NCBI GenBank assembly: GCA_024704765.1
Contig: JAKMXF010000320.1
Span: 248,001-312,000 of the forward strand
Direction of reading: 5' to 3'
Origin: Oopsacas minuta
Lineage: Eukaryota > Porifera > Hexactinellida > Lyssacinosida > Leucopsacidae
DNA: 64,000 bases
In this document: positions 10,622 through 21,599 of the stretch, in pieces
Layout: each line of letters begins with the position of its first letter
Numbering within the stretch: the first letter of the stretch is position 1
The notes under the pieces: model-generated
Databases searched by the model: none
What the model was told of the DNA's origin: nothing
What the model saw: the letters and a program-made list of their open reading frames with translations, nothing else
Translations under genes and position numbers: made by a program

Positions 10622-12935
10622 CACTGCCCTGCGTCAAATTTGCTGATTATTATCCATGGGTTGTTTTTAGTTAACTTGAGTATACTGATTCTCAATCTGT
10701 CATCAGAATTCCCCTCTCACGTCTCGTTTTTACTCAAATGTCATTTTAATGTAAGTCGATTTTTTTAAGTACACTTCCCTAGAATAAATGATTATATTTG
10801 ATACTTGTGTGAATTTTTGTCTTTTGAAATAAACAGATGCGTGCTTTATTGCATTTTCTAATTAGTCCCTTTAACTTCATTCTTTTCTACATAATTTGTT
10901 TTATTTTTATTTTTGTTATATACAGCTTTATTGTACTATAGTCTACTATTTTGATATTTTATTATCATATGGCTTATCGGAGAAGGTGCACTAATGATCC
11001 AGACGTCTTTTGTTATATTTGTGGTAGTTTTATGACTTCTAAACAAACTACGGCAATAACAGGATTTGTTAAAAAAGCATATTTAGGATATTTTGGAATG
11101 AGAATAGGTGATCAAGACAAAACATGGGCTCCACATACAGTGTGCCGATCTTGTGTAGAAAATTTGAGATAATGGGCAAAAGGAAACAGAAAGAGTTTAA
11201 GTTTTGGAATTCCAATGATATAGAGAGAGCCACAAAATCACATTAGCGATTGTTACTTTTGTATGGCGAATATTTCCGGATTCAATGCTAAAACCACGTC
11301 ATTGATCAAGTATCCAAATTTACATTCAGCATTATGACCCGTTCCCCATTCTATTGATGTACCTGTTACAAAATTTACTAATTTGGGTGTTATCTCGGAA
11401 ATTGATGATTGTGAAACTAGAGATTCATTAATTAGAGAAGATGAGGATTTTATTCCGTGTGTATTATCTCGTTCTAATTCTCCACAGTTATTTAATCAGT
11501 CTGAATTAAATGATTTGGTACGTGATTTAGATTTACCTAAAGAATCTGCAGAGTTGTTAGGTTCTAGGCTAAAAGAAAAAAACTTGCTTCTCCCAGAAAC
11601 AAAATTTTACTCATATAGGAACAGAGAGATCGAATTTTTGAAATATTTCATAATGGAAGACGGATTTGTGTATTGTCATGATGTTTCACCGCTAGTTAAT
11701 GCTCTTGGATGTCCGTATGTACCTAATGATTGGAGACTCTTTATTGATAGTTCAAAACAAAGTTTGAAATGTGTTCTACTTCATAATGGCAACAAATTTA
11801 GTTCCATACCAATTGGACATTCAGTAAGTTTAAAGGAACGATATGATAACATGAAAATTGTGCTTCATAAAATTAATTATAACCAGCACAATTGGGTAAT
11901 CTGTGGTGACTTAAAATCATATGCATTCTTTAGGGACAGCAATCAGGATATACAAAATACCCTTGTTTTTTATGCTTATGGGACAGTCGTGCAAAGAGCG
12001 AACAGTATTCTAGACAGAGCTGGCCAGCTAGAACCAATCTTAATGTTGGAGATAAGAACATTATTCACGAGCCTCTAGTGGATCCTCTCAAGATTTTGCT
12101 TCCACCACTTCATATAAAATTAGGATTGATGAAACAGTTTGTAAGGGCATTAGATAAAGAAGGAAATTGTTTCAAATATATTACCGAGAATTTTTACTAC
12201 CTAAGTGATGAAAAAAGAAAAGCCGGTATATTCGACGGTCCTCAGATAAGACAACTTGTTCGAGATGATAATTTTCAAATTCTATGATATGCAAAGAAAA
12301 ATGTGCATGGAATGCATTTGTAAATGTCATGAAAAACTTCTTGGGAAATACGAAATCTCCTAATTATAAAATACTTGTGAATGAGTTGATTGAATCTTGC
12401 AAGAATCTCGGCTGCAATATGAGTGTAAAAGTTCACTTTCTTCACAGTCATATTGACTATTTTCCAGAGAATCTTGGAGCTGTTTCCGAGGAGCAAGGTG
12501 AACGATTCCACCAAGACATAAAAACAATGGAAACACGATATCAAGGGAGGTGGGACGTTCATATGATGGCTGATTACTGCTGGTGCCTCAAGAGAGATTG
12601 TATTGATGTTACTCATGCTAGAATGTCAAAAACGGAAATTTACTCCTGATTCAGACTAATATTTTCAAATTTATTTATTAACTAAGATTATATTATCAAT
12701 AAAAATTTTATTGTAATTCTTAGCAAAAATTTATAAATGGCAGATTTTCACTATTTTACTTGTGAGGTATCATGCGTTCATCGATAAATAACCAATATTT
12801 AAAAATAATTTTGTAAAAAAACTAGACGTGATACGTATATTTTACAACATTTTTCAAAATCAGTATTAAAATGTGGATTAGAAAATGTTTTGCAATAACA
12901 ATCAGCAAATAAAATTTTTTTTCCGCAGGGCTGTG
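10622..12935 (+). mobile_element. Unclassified TIR DNA transposon, diverged member
   Basis: The TIRs are CACTGCCCTGCG (10622-10633) and CGCAGGGCTGTG (12924-12935). The match extends outwards by AATAACAC-like and inwards by TTTGCTGATTNTTAT on both ends. At 2314 bp it has the same size and gene content as the 537-2702 element but opposite orientation. Its left 270 bp recur reverse-complemented at 30432-30698. It sits inside the pogo-like repeat at 10527-13279. Confidence 0.78.
10969..12649 (+). pseudogene. Zinc-finger transposase-like gene, diverged copy
   Basis: Starts at the ATG at 10969 with CYICGSFM and GDQDKTWAPHTVCRSC. It then reads CYFCMANISGF, LNDLVRDLDLPKESAELL, PNDWRLFIDSSKQSLKC, VLLHNGNKF, NWVICGDLKSYAFF, GYTKYPCFLCLWDSR, ILLPPLHIKLGLMKQF, IFDGPQIRQLV and GERFHQDIKTMETRYQGRWD with MMADYCWCLKRDC. 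Stops occur at 11170-11172, near 11221 and near 11335, with frameshifts near 11950 and 12290. The block order gives the best view of the family: two Cys-rich fingers flanking a region with conserved Asp (GDLK), His (LHIKLG) and Glu/His/Asp (GERFHQD). Confidence 0.7.
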
Positions 12936-13281
12936 TTATTTATTGCTAGATAAATATTTCTAGTCAATGGTAATCCTATTGCTAATTGACAAAAGAAGTA
13001 ATTGATTGTTGCTTAAGTGATCTTTCAGCATTTAGGTGAATTTTGTCAGCACAATCATCAAATCAGTTCTTTGGGCCATAAAATAATAATATAATCTAAA
13101 TTATATAAAAACCTAATCAAATTTTTGATGAATATATTGACTTCAAAAAAATAATGGTCCGATTAACCGATGTTTTGGTCCATATTAACCGAAAAATGTT
13201 AAATATTAATCCTGGATTAGATTCCGTTTAGGAAAAAATGGTCCGATTAACCAGTGGTCCGATTAACCGGAGTCGACTGTA

Positions 13282-13817
13282 TTATAATACTCAAAGGGGC
13301 AGTCAATTTGGAGAATAATGGATACCTCGAGGTGCAATGCCCCGAGTTCATCGCGAAGCGACTAGCCAAATGCTCGTATCATATTATATTACCTTAATCA
13401 CAGGTATATATGTACATTGTATTAATCTACGGACGAAAGTTGCGTGCACTGTAATGGTGGGTCTGTACAAGTATTACGAGCAAGACAACACATAACTTGC
13501 TATGAAACGTTGGTCCAAGTTGAAACAAACTTAGACATAGCTAATTTTTTGAAAATTTCTTGTGCAAATGCATATGTTACGGAAGAGGTTGGCGATTGCA
13601 TATAGATGGCTTCTTTCAGCATAATAAGGATTCTTTATGAATGTAAGCATTTCTCACATACAGGCCGCCAGTAGATGTTTGTGTTTACTTTTTATACATT
13701 GGCATACAATGGCAGAAATACCAACCGTAAAGTCAAAAGGAGCTGCGTACGTTACAGAATTTTTGTATTATTGAGGTAATGAATATTCCCGAATTTCATT
13801 GTATAGCTCCATATGAT
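13282..13817. other. No gene seen
   Basis: AT-rich spacer between the pogo-like element and a hAT element. No open frame with recognisable content and no clear repeat partner inside this window. Confidence 0.4.
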
Positions 13818-14699
13818 CAGGGCCGTCGAGAGGGTGGGGGGTAGGCGGGGTAATTACCCCGAGGCCCGAGAAATTTTGTCTGTGAAGGTATGCATGGGCT
13901 TTATTGGCTGCATTAAGTAGACAACTAAAGGGGAGAATAAAGACATCGCTGGGCAGAGTAATACCTTTGTTATTTAATCCTTCCTAGAAACCCACTCTTT
14001 GGAAAGAAGTATCCTGATGATATTTCCCAAAACGATTTGGGAGAAGAGGTGATTCATCTTAAAGCCATCCATATTGCTAATTTTGGAAATGAATCTTTGG
14101 GTCCTCTAAATCTTTTGAACACTATAAGAAAATTTAAGTTAGATGAAATATTTCGCAATGTCTGTACTGCATTGAGGACGTTCTTCACATTGCCTGTTAC
14201 CGTTGCTTCCACCGAACGTTCGTTTAGTAAGTTGAAACTCATCAAGAACTTCCTGAGAAACACTATGAGTCAGGGAAGACTGAACGATCTCGCAATGTTG
14301 AGCATCGAGGCTGAACTTGCAAAGCGTATTGACTTTCAAGACATAATCAATGATTTTGCTATGAAGAAGGCACGCAAAGCTTTCTGTTAATTACACTGAC
14401 CGTAAATTTGTATTTTTCGGTTCTTAACTACAATAACTCTTGAATTATTAGCTTTGTAGTATTAGTTTTTCATTTATACTACTTAACACCATAAACTCGA
14501 TAGCTATATAGCTATTGGCTATTTGAAAATTCATAACTATAAGAGTAAATAGGATTTTATTTATTAAAATTTTTTAATATATATATAATACGAATGCGAT
14601 AGTTTGCCTTTTGTTTATCCACTTCACGAACAAAATATCAGAGGGTGCCCAGCACCCAAAATTATGACCCGAGGCCCGCTCGCGCTCTCGACGGCCCTG
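13818..14699 (+). mobile_element. Internally deleted hAT element
   Basis: The ends are perfect inverted repeats CAGGGCCGTCGAGAG (13818) and CTCTCGACGGCCCTG (ending 14699). Each has an inner ccccgaggcccg / gacccgaggcccg tract. The flanking 8-mers catatgat and cgtatcac match at only five of eight positions, so the TSD is eroded. It keeps only the 3' part of a transposase gene on the plus strand. Confidence 0.82.
14037..14390 (+). pseudogene. hAT transposase C-terminal fragment
   Basis: An open segment encodes the hAT dimerisation region: LRTFFTLPVTVASTERSFSK, then KLIKNFLRNTMSQGRLNDL and LAMLSIE. The ST-ERSFS motif with the RL-DLAML block is diagnostic for the hAT C-terminal domain. The N-terminal zinc finger and catalytic core are absent because the element is internally deleted. 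Confidence 0.85.
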
Positions 14700-15539
14700 C
14701 GTATCACTAATATGGGCCAAACTGTGCTATGTAGAGCTGAGCTCTCTATATATATCATCTCGTCCCTTTTATGGTGGGCGGGGGCGGCACTTTAAGAGTT
14801 CGCTCCTAGGGCCGATTAGCGTTACTATTCGTCAGTACCCCAGTGGCTGAGTGCGAATCTGATGGTTAAGTGATTACGGCCAAAATGTTACGCTCCCGCT
14901 CGTAACGAATATGAACATGATAATTTTGCACTTCGTTTTAACCAATTCCCGCACCCAAATCGAGATTTCATTAATTTTTGACCTCATAAAATGACACATT
15001 TTCCCGGCAGTATTAGGTTATAAGTTGATTCGATGTGATCTGAAGAGTTTATCGCTTGGGGGATGTATCGGCGAATTATCAGACAGAAACTACTAAATTC
15101 CCAGGAATAACAACTTTCCCTAAGGTTGAATTGGTAGAATATTGTACAGTCATTAGGCATGTATATTAAGCATTGGAAGCCAAAAGTTGCTTCATATCTA
15201 TAATTTCATGGTACCATATCAGTTATTTTGGCCTGAGATAGAGGTGGCAATAAAATGAAATAAACATATAGAGCGGAGAAAATCCGAACAATAAAGTCAA
15301 ATGACAATTAGAGGGTTGGTATGTGTCTAACTAGACTGAGTAGACTCAGCTAGCGGCGTCGAACGAGGTGTTTTGAAGAATGGAATGTCACATTCCTGAG
15401 ACATTCTTGCGATCCTAGGGAGAAATATCTTCAAATATGGTCATTAAACACTTGAACGACGGGAAATTTTCGCTAATTTACGAATATCGACATATAAATT
15501 GGATTCATTTAAAATTGTGCGCCTTGTATGCATTTTGAA
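14700..15539. other. No gene; one dispersed repeat
   Basis: The only structure found is about 14935-14985 (aaccaattcccgcaccc, aaatcgagatttcat). It recurs reverse-complemented at about 35800-35855. Nothing coding was recognised. Confidence 0.4.
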
Positions 15540-15650
15540 AATAAAAACGCGGGCATTCGAGATAGCGGATGTTGACTGTAGAACAATTAACTCGAACAGA
15601 ATTTGATTCCCTCTGAGAGTTCGAGATAACGGAAGTTGACTGTATATGTG
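15540..15650. repeat. Pogo-like terminal repeat, right end only
   Basis: Two copies of a ttcgagata-rcgga-gttgactgta motif end in ACTGTATATG. This is the form of a Tigger-like right TIR with a TA target. The left end was not found. Confidence 0.4.
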
Positions 15651-15767
15651 TATAAGAAGAGAAATGCTATTTATTATCGCAAATGAAAGATTCTACTGGT
15701 GTGCAGTTCCCCGAGTTAAAGGAGTTGTAACCTTAGACTGATCTTAAGTATTTACCCAGAAAATCTG

Positions 15768-15832
15768 TACACAAATGTGCCTATACACATTTGTCATTGT
15801 ACACAAATGTCTCTGTACACAAGTGTCGTACT
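15768..15832. repeat. Short tandem array of TGTACACAAATGT units
   Basis: About four diverged copies of an approximately 16-bp unit, tgtacacaaatgtnnc, are readable from 15768 to 15832. Confidence 0.75.
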
Positions 15833-16105
15833 TCCGATCTTCTAGTGCTGTATATATTATGGATTCATTGAAAATATTTTTAATTTTCAAAAATGTGTCT
15901 AATGTTGGACGACGTTAATTAACGGCCAAGGTTGATATAGGGTGATTTGAAAATGCATCTATAGCTAAACTAATTTCTAAAACTTGATTTACGTATGACT
16001 GTGCCAATTGCTTTTATGACAAATCGCACAGTTCATGTTTTCATAAAACATATAGAGATTTTGTAATGATAAAATTGTTACTGAGGTGTATTAGATACCA
16101 TAGAC

Positions 16106-17124
16106 CAGTGGTACTCAAACTGGGTCCGCGGCCCACCAGGGATCCGCGAGGAGGTTGTAAGGGGGCTGCGGAACGGTAATGGAAAGTGATTTACGAAAAT
16201 TTTACTCTTTAAAGTTATTGTTATTCCACACAACTTCTACGATATTATCGGAATTCTTTTCGCTTTCGAATAGTAAACAAATTCCACTTATTCCACTTCC
16301 CAGAATGCTATTTAGAATTACGTCACCCTGCAAACATATAATATTGTGTTTGCATTAAATGTAAACAATCATCCTCTGTTATGGATATGTAGAGCTTCCA
16401 TTGATATTGTTTAAGACAGGGGTGGGCAAACTATGGCCCGCTTGTGAATTTGAACCGGCCCGCCTGGCTTAAGTTATTTGAGTACTCTAATTATTTGATC
16501 ACTGTCGTAATCTTCCTTACGCAAACGGAAATTTCGTCCCATGGAAAATTTGATTAAGTGTCCTAGGAGATGTATAAATTGCCACAAAGTGAACTTTCTA
16601 CGATACCTACCTGACCTATTAATGAATTCGTTTTTAGTTTTAATTAAGTGGTCGTAGGTCAATAAGCCTGCATAAAAATTTGGGATTAGAATGCGGTCCG
16701 CACAGAAAAAAGTTTGCCTACCCCTGGTTTAAGAGGTTCTTACAGGTATCTCTATGTAGTGCAAGGCAAAAAAACTTACATAATTGGCGAACAGCTTTTG
16801 GTTGGTTGCCTTGGTGATGTATGCCGAGAAATGTTGGGAGAATCTGCAGCAAAGATAACTGCTCAAGTTCGACTGTTAAACTACACTGTGGCTAGAAGTG
16901 ATCGATCTTGCTTGCGACATGGAGGAACAGCTGATCGAACAAATTAAATCAGCCAATTGTATTCTTTGCAGCTGGATGAATCTACTGACGTAGCAAGATT
17001 GGCGATTTGGTTGTTATATGTTCGTATTGAACATTGTGGTGAAGTGAAAGAAGAGTATCTATGTTCGATATCATTGCCTACAAATACCACACAGTGTGGC
17101 AAAATGGCCATAATGGGGAAATAG
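16106..17124 (+). mobile_element. hAT relic, ZBED5-like, left end and mid-gene
   Basis: A hAT-type left end, CAGTGGTACTCAAACTGG, starts at 16106 and is followed by coding sequence from about 16735. That sequence reads GKKTYIIGEQLL, AAKITAQVRLLNYTVAR, then in shifted frames DMEEQLIEQIKSAN and QLDESTDVARLAIWLLYVR (first catalytic Asp). It breaks off at about 17124 (AAATAG|GTAAAT). The rest of the transposase and the right end are not found, apparently lost or displaced by the RAG1-like block that follows. A 310-bp hAT MITE is inserted at 16417. Confidence 0.7.
16417..16726. mobile_element. hAT MITE with 8-bp TSD
   Basis: CAGGGGTGGGCAAACTATGG on the left pairs with gtttgcctacccctg on the right. 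It is flanked by a perfect 8-bp GTTTAAGA duplication (16409-16416, 16727-16734). The ends match the canonical Charlie-type hAT terminus. It has no coding capacity and lies inside the older hAT relic. Confidence 0.92.
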
Positions 17125-17395
17125 GTAAATTAATCTGTAATATCACCACAATTATACTTACATATACTAAATCGACACTGTAGATTTCAAAAATACCAAT
17201 GATTTTTTAGTAGCACGACTATAAACCTAGTTATGACGTAATTACTGACATTTTCTAAATTTTAACACTTGTGGTTCATTAGTGAGGATATTATGAAAGT
17301 TGATAATACATGCATGTCATGGTCTCTATTCTGCTATTTGATAACGTACAATTTAAAGACCCTTAATTATGTATGACTATTGGATATACTTATTA

Positions 17396-19520
17396 TCATA
17401 AATCATCTGATAGTATACTATTATATAATATCTCTTGGAGGCTATTTGCAACGTCTCTTTTCTTCTTTGCGTGCATCAAACGATTCTGTACTAAGATGGG
17501 GTCACTACAACATAACAACCTGACTAAAATATCTCTAACATTATCTGTGAAAGAAGTCTTTCTTGCAAGATTCTCCCGATACCGCCTTACAAATTTATTG
17601 CAGAATTCTAAACATTCCTCAGAGAGATTCTGTAATCCCTTACCATTATTGTAAGCACCTATTAACTGAAACGAATGGGCAAGTAACTTGTGCAAAGATG
17701 GAGTGATGCTTGCCCATGGGTACTCAACTAGAATAAATTCGTATGTTTCTTTGCACAATTCTTGCATTTTGTCACAGTTAATCAAGTCACCACTGTTGAG
17801 GAGTCTTAACAAAACATAGATTTGTCTGGATCTTCTCTAATGATATTTTATCTGAAGGATTAATGGAAGAAGTGGCCCACGTCAAAAAGTCTCTCTTATT
17901 TAAAAAGCAGTCTCGCGCAATGTTACCAGTGGTTGAAGTGCCGCCCTGGCTTGAAGGGATATCGACACTGAAATTACATCTTTCCTGGAGTATAGCTCGA
18001 ACCCGTTTTATGGAAGAATTTACTTTCGAGTTTGATGGCGCCCATACCTTGTGTCCTGCATCAAGATGGTATATCAACAGCATGAACCACCTGAATACAC
18101 AAAGGTAAGCATGCAAAGGAGACGCAGTTATAATATCGATGTTAGAAGTTGGTTGATGCGTAATACCAACACGTTGATTTGATGGGAGTTCAAGTAATCT
18201 TCTTCATCAACCTCTTCAAAAAGTTGCCGAGCGTCGTTAATTAATCTGTTAATAGGGAAACCAGAATGGGCCCATTCTAAACTTTTAATTTGGCTATCCG
18301 TTGCAGTACACAGATGACAAGAAGCCCCACCAGCTCCATCCAGCAATCCTGCCATCTTGGTATCAAAAAGGGAACGGACTATCTCGACCTGTGCATGACC
18401 TCCAATAAGAGATAACCCATCCTGTATGATATGGTCTGTTTGAGGATTGACTATTGTATTCATGATAAGCTTTACACTAGAATAATCTTCTTTCAAAGCT
18501 ATCAGTGCTACTGGCCTAAAGCAGAACGGAGAGTTGGGTGAGCTGTTATAGAACACGCCATTTCCAAGTGTGTCTGTAATTGATATTACTTTAGATCCGA
18601 ACAAAATGAAAGTTTTTGTGCTTAATACAGAATTGTTGCTTTGTTGGTTATAGGTTTGATGACAACCGGAGCCATCCAATCCATCAGATATCTTAATTTT
18701 AGTGGGTAGTGTGAATCAGGAACTGGGTCTAATGTTGAAAGCAAGCGTTGAATGGTCAGACTAAGGATGGAATGATAAGAGACGCAAGTCCCAATTGACA
18801 ATGCTTCGGGGTCTCTGACTATTTCCATTTCATTTATTAGGCTTATTTCCCTACGATATTGCGAGACAAGCTTAACATCACCTTTGAGAATTCTTTTCAG
18901 ATTCGTGTATTTACTCGCCCCAATTTCTAAGTTGTCCAATATATAAGCAAATTAGAGTTTTGTACTTTGTTCAATACACCGCTAAAAGATCCCTTATCAA
19001 TTATTTCTCTGCACATTTCTGAAGTATCACGGTTATAGGATTTATTTGAGACTAATTCTAAAGCTAGAGCGAGTAGTTGTTTAGGCTCAATCTTTTCTCT
19101 CTCTGCTAAAAAGTCCACATGCTCTAAAAGAACACCAAGTCTCGATCTGGAAGTCTTCATGTGACATTCGAGAATATGCTTCCGGGATTCAGTTACAATC
19201 TGTTCTGAAAAGTTTCGATTTTCAGAATCAGTGACTAAAGAAGAAAATTCAGGATCAAGCGATAATCTCTTTCTCGGATTGGATATTGTTAGATGAGTAG
19301 AGCGGAAAATCACGTTATCCCATGTTTCAAGATCCTTCCTGCAGTAAGCCTCTCTGGATGTTAGAAGTGATTTAAATTTGAAATGGAGAGTAGCAGTTTC
19401 TTCATCGGATAAATGGTTGTTCTCAATAAGTTTCCTAACAGAGACTGTAACACTTCTTTCATTCGAAATATACAAATTATATGCCTCATTGTTCGTGATT
19501 AGTACAGACATGATCCGCAA
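17396..19520 (-). pseudogene. RAG1/Transib-type recombinase core, frameshifted
   Basis: Read from 19511 leftwards in five frame blocks (joins near 18930, 18690, 18130 and 17810). An N-terminal helical region is followed by IKISDGLDGSGCHQTYNQ, whose Asp at 18674-18676 aligns with RAG1 D600. Then come NSPFCFRPVALIALKED and IVRSLFDTKMAG, whose Asp at 18362-18364 aligns with D708. CHLCTATD supplies the Cys-x2-Cys zinc pair, then NIDIITASPLHAYLCVFRW. The C-terminus has SLHKLLAHSFQLI with both zinc His, and LSEECLEFCNKFVRRYRENL, whose Glu at 17606-17608 aligns with E962. In RAG1 and Transib these residues form the DDE site and the C2H2 zinc site that bind and cut terminal signals. No N-terminal RING, RAG2-like kelch gene or matching TIRs were found. 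Transib rather than RAG1-like remains possible. Confidence 0.78.
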
Positions 19521-20462
19521 AAGGGCTACTCTAACATAGAAACGTTATGATATATGGTTGTAGAGTATTGGAATAACTAATAACCAGCAAAATATAGAAT
19601 TTTACTGAAAAATTTAAAACGTATGAAAAATATATTTTCGGATATTTGTCCGATCCGGACAATGAATGACGTGATAAATTTTTGGGCAGCTTTTGGCAAG
19701 CCTGGAAAGTGATTAAATAGTTGACTATATATAGCAACATTATGTATATAATAATAACGTTTTGTCAAATTTTGTCAAACAAGAGATGCTCCACTTCAAT
19801 CAATGAGAAAAAATTCCAAATTATAACTTCGGGAGGGCCAAACTAGACACCCGGAAAAAAGTACAAATGAATATCTAGACTAACCTATCAATGATTAAAT
19901 TGTTATTACAATATAGATCTATTCTCAGAAGATGTTTTTCACTCTTATATTTAGTATTTACATCAAATATGATTACATACATTAGGGCATAGGAATTTGC
20001 GGTTTGAAAATATATATATATATCTATTATTAGAAACACATAACAAAGTTGGCGTAGTTAGGGTTCCTAACTGCTTCTAATGCTGGCAATGATATTTTCC
20101 TACTAATTGAACTATGGAGAATTAAAAAATGCATTGAAATATGTTTTTTAAAATATGCCTATTTCCCCATATTGCCACAATGTGCGTCTTGTTCCATTCC
20201 AACTAACTCTTAGAAAATGAATTTGAAAGTAGCTATTATTAGAATGAATAACATTCTTAAATATCATGAGAATATTCACTTCACTATCTGTTCATAGCAC
20301 AGTCATGAGCAGCTAAAATTCTGTATCTAAAAACAATTATATGATTTCAACTATGATGAATTCAGAAAATACGACTTTCTTGGAACTTTGAATATGAAAA
20401 TTTTTACCCTAATCAGCCATGTTTTCCCACTGTGAGATACCCAGATAGGCCACTGCCTAGAG
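19521..20462. other. No gene recognised
   Basis: The 5' side of the recombinase relic, AT-rich with a short (TA)n run near 20010. A possible acceptor (tttctatgttag) lies just upstream of the recombinase frame at about 19530, so an upstream exon may once have existed. None could be read. Confidence 0.35.
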
Positions 20463-20584
20463 CAGTGGTTCTCAACCTGGGGTCTGAGGCCCTAAAAATG
20501 TATTCATTATGTTTATTGGCAGGGGGTCCGTGGACACCATAAAATGAACCAAAGGTCCGCGTAAAAAAAGGTTGAGAACCAATG
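20463..20584. mobile_element. Short hAT MITE
   Basis: CAGTGGTTCTCAACCTGG pairs with the mirrored ggttgagaaccaatg; length 122 bp. The flanking 8-mers gcctagag and gtctaaac match at five positions, suggesting an old TSD. Confidence 0.75.
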
Positions 20585-20625
20585 GTCTAAACTCTAAGGG
20601 TATAGATATCAAATATATACTAGGG

Positions 20626-20885
20626 CGGTTCGCTTGCTAGGTCACTGCGCCACAGCTTAGTACCTCAGGTTAGCTTAACTATTAAGCAACGAAATTTTAG
20701 TGCTTTTGGACGCTACGCGACGGGGTATACTCAGCACTTTGTGCCTCGAGTAACAATATAGAAGAAATTTTAAAATTTTATCATCCCTGGTCCATCCAAA
20801 TTACATTTAATGGACTTCTGTGGTGACACTGGAGATGCTATGTCTCTTTTGGTAGTAATCTCGGCACTTTGTGCCTCAGGTATTA
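20626..20885. repeat. Dispersed 260-bp repeat, copy A
   Basis: Reverse complement of 59920-60178 with good overall identity. Shared tracts include cactttgtgcctcgag, ccatccaaattacat, gtggtgacactgg and agcacttttgg mirrors. It is rich in short CG-containing words (gcttgc, cgctacgcga). A shorter fragment of the same family lies at 57783-57835. Confidence 0.65.
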
Positions 20886-21599
20886 AGAAATTCTGAAAAT
20901 TTGGATTTTTTGTACAGTCATGATGACGACTTTCATGTGATTTGGCTCTTGTAACATTCTGACTAAATTATATATAGGGATTACTTGTATGTCGGCGGCT
21001 TACATTGTCTGCTAGCCGACAAATAAGGAATTATGGCCGACATAAGGATTTAACCAACTAATAAGGATTTAGCCGACATATAAGGAATTTTTCTAACTTC
21101 GTATAAATTGACTCGAATTTATCCATATATGCATAATAATTCGTATTATCCAAAATCGTGGTAATCCTGAAGGGGAAAACGTATATTTCTAGCATACAAA
21201 GGTATGAAAATATTGCTGCACTTATTTTCATGTATATGATAGATTTTGTTCCGACATCTTGAATGATCCACATTTTATCATAGTTTAGCGATTTTGTACG
21301 TCTAATATGCCCCAAATTGACAAGTTCTACGTATTATACTTAATTAATTAACACTGTTAACGGGCTAAGCCTTTTGGAGATTTTTGAGTCCGAAAAGGGC
21401 TGAAATTTGGCAATTTTTGGGCAAATTTGGTTGAATTTCTGGTTCAAAAAGGTCATTTTCTGATTGAGACATAGTAACTCAGTCCTACCATATACGGATA
21501 ATATGTATTATATTTGTGCGAATTAAACTATAGCTTCACAAAATTATTTCCTCGATTTTAATTCATGTTCTCTAACCGGATACAATGAAATCGAACATC

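Larger units (their letters stand above)
10527..13279. mobile_element. Pogo/Tigger-like element hosting a nested transposon
   Basis: The outer TIRs pair as AGTCGACTCCGGTTAATC (left, from 10528) with the mirrored gattaaccggagtcgact (right, ending 13278-13279), flanked by TA. Both ends carry repeated GGTCCGATTAACCG motifs. Without the inserted 2314-bp element (10622-12935) it would be about 440 bp, so it was a non-autonomous MITE-sized unit. No transposase of its own is visible. Confidence 0.8.

Noticed and set aside
16474-16662. 62-codon minus frame inside the 16417-16726 hAT MITE
   Set aside because: The MITE is defined by TIRs and TSD and is non-coding. The frame has no recognised motif.
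17176-20435. CACTGTAG at about 17176 and CACTGTG at about 20428 as possible recombination-signal-like ends of the RAG1-type relic
   Set aside because: The sequences following the heptamers do not match each other, no nonamer-like spacing or 5-bp duplication is evident, and other elements lie between them.
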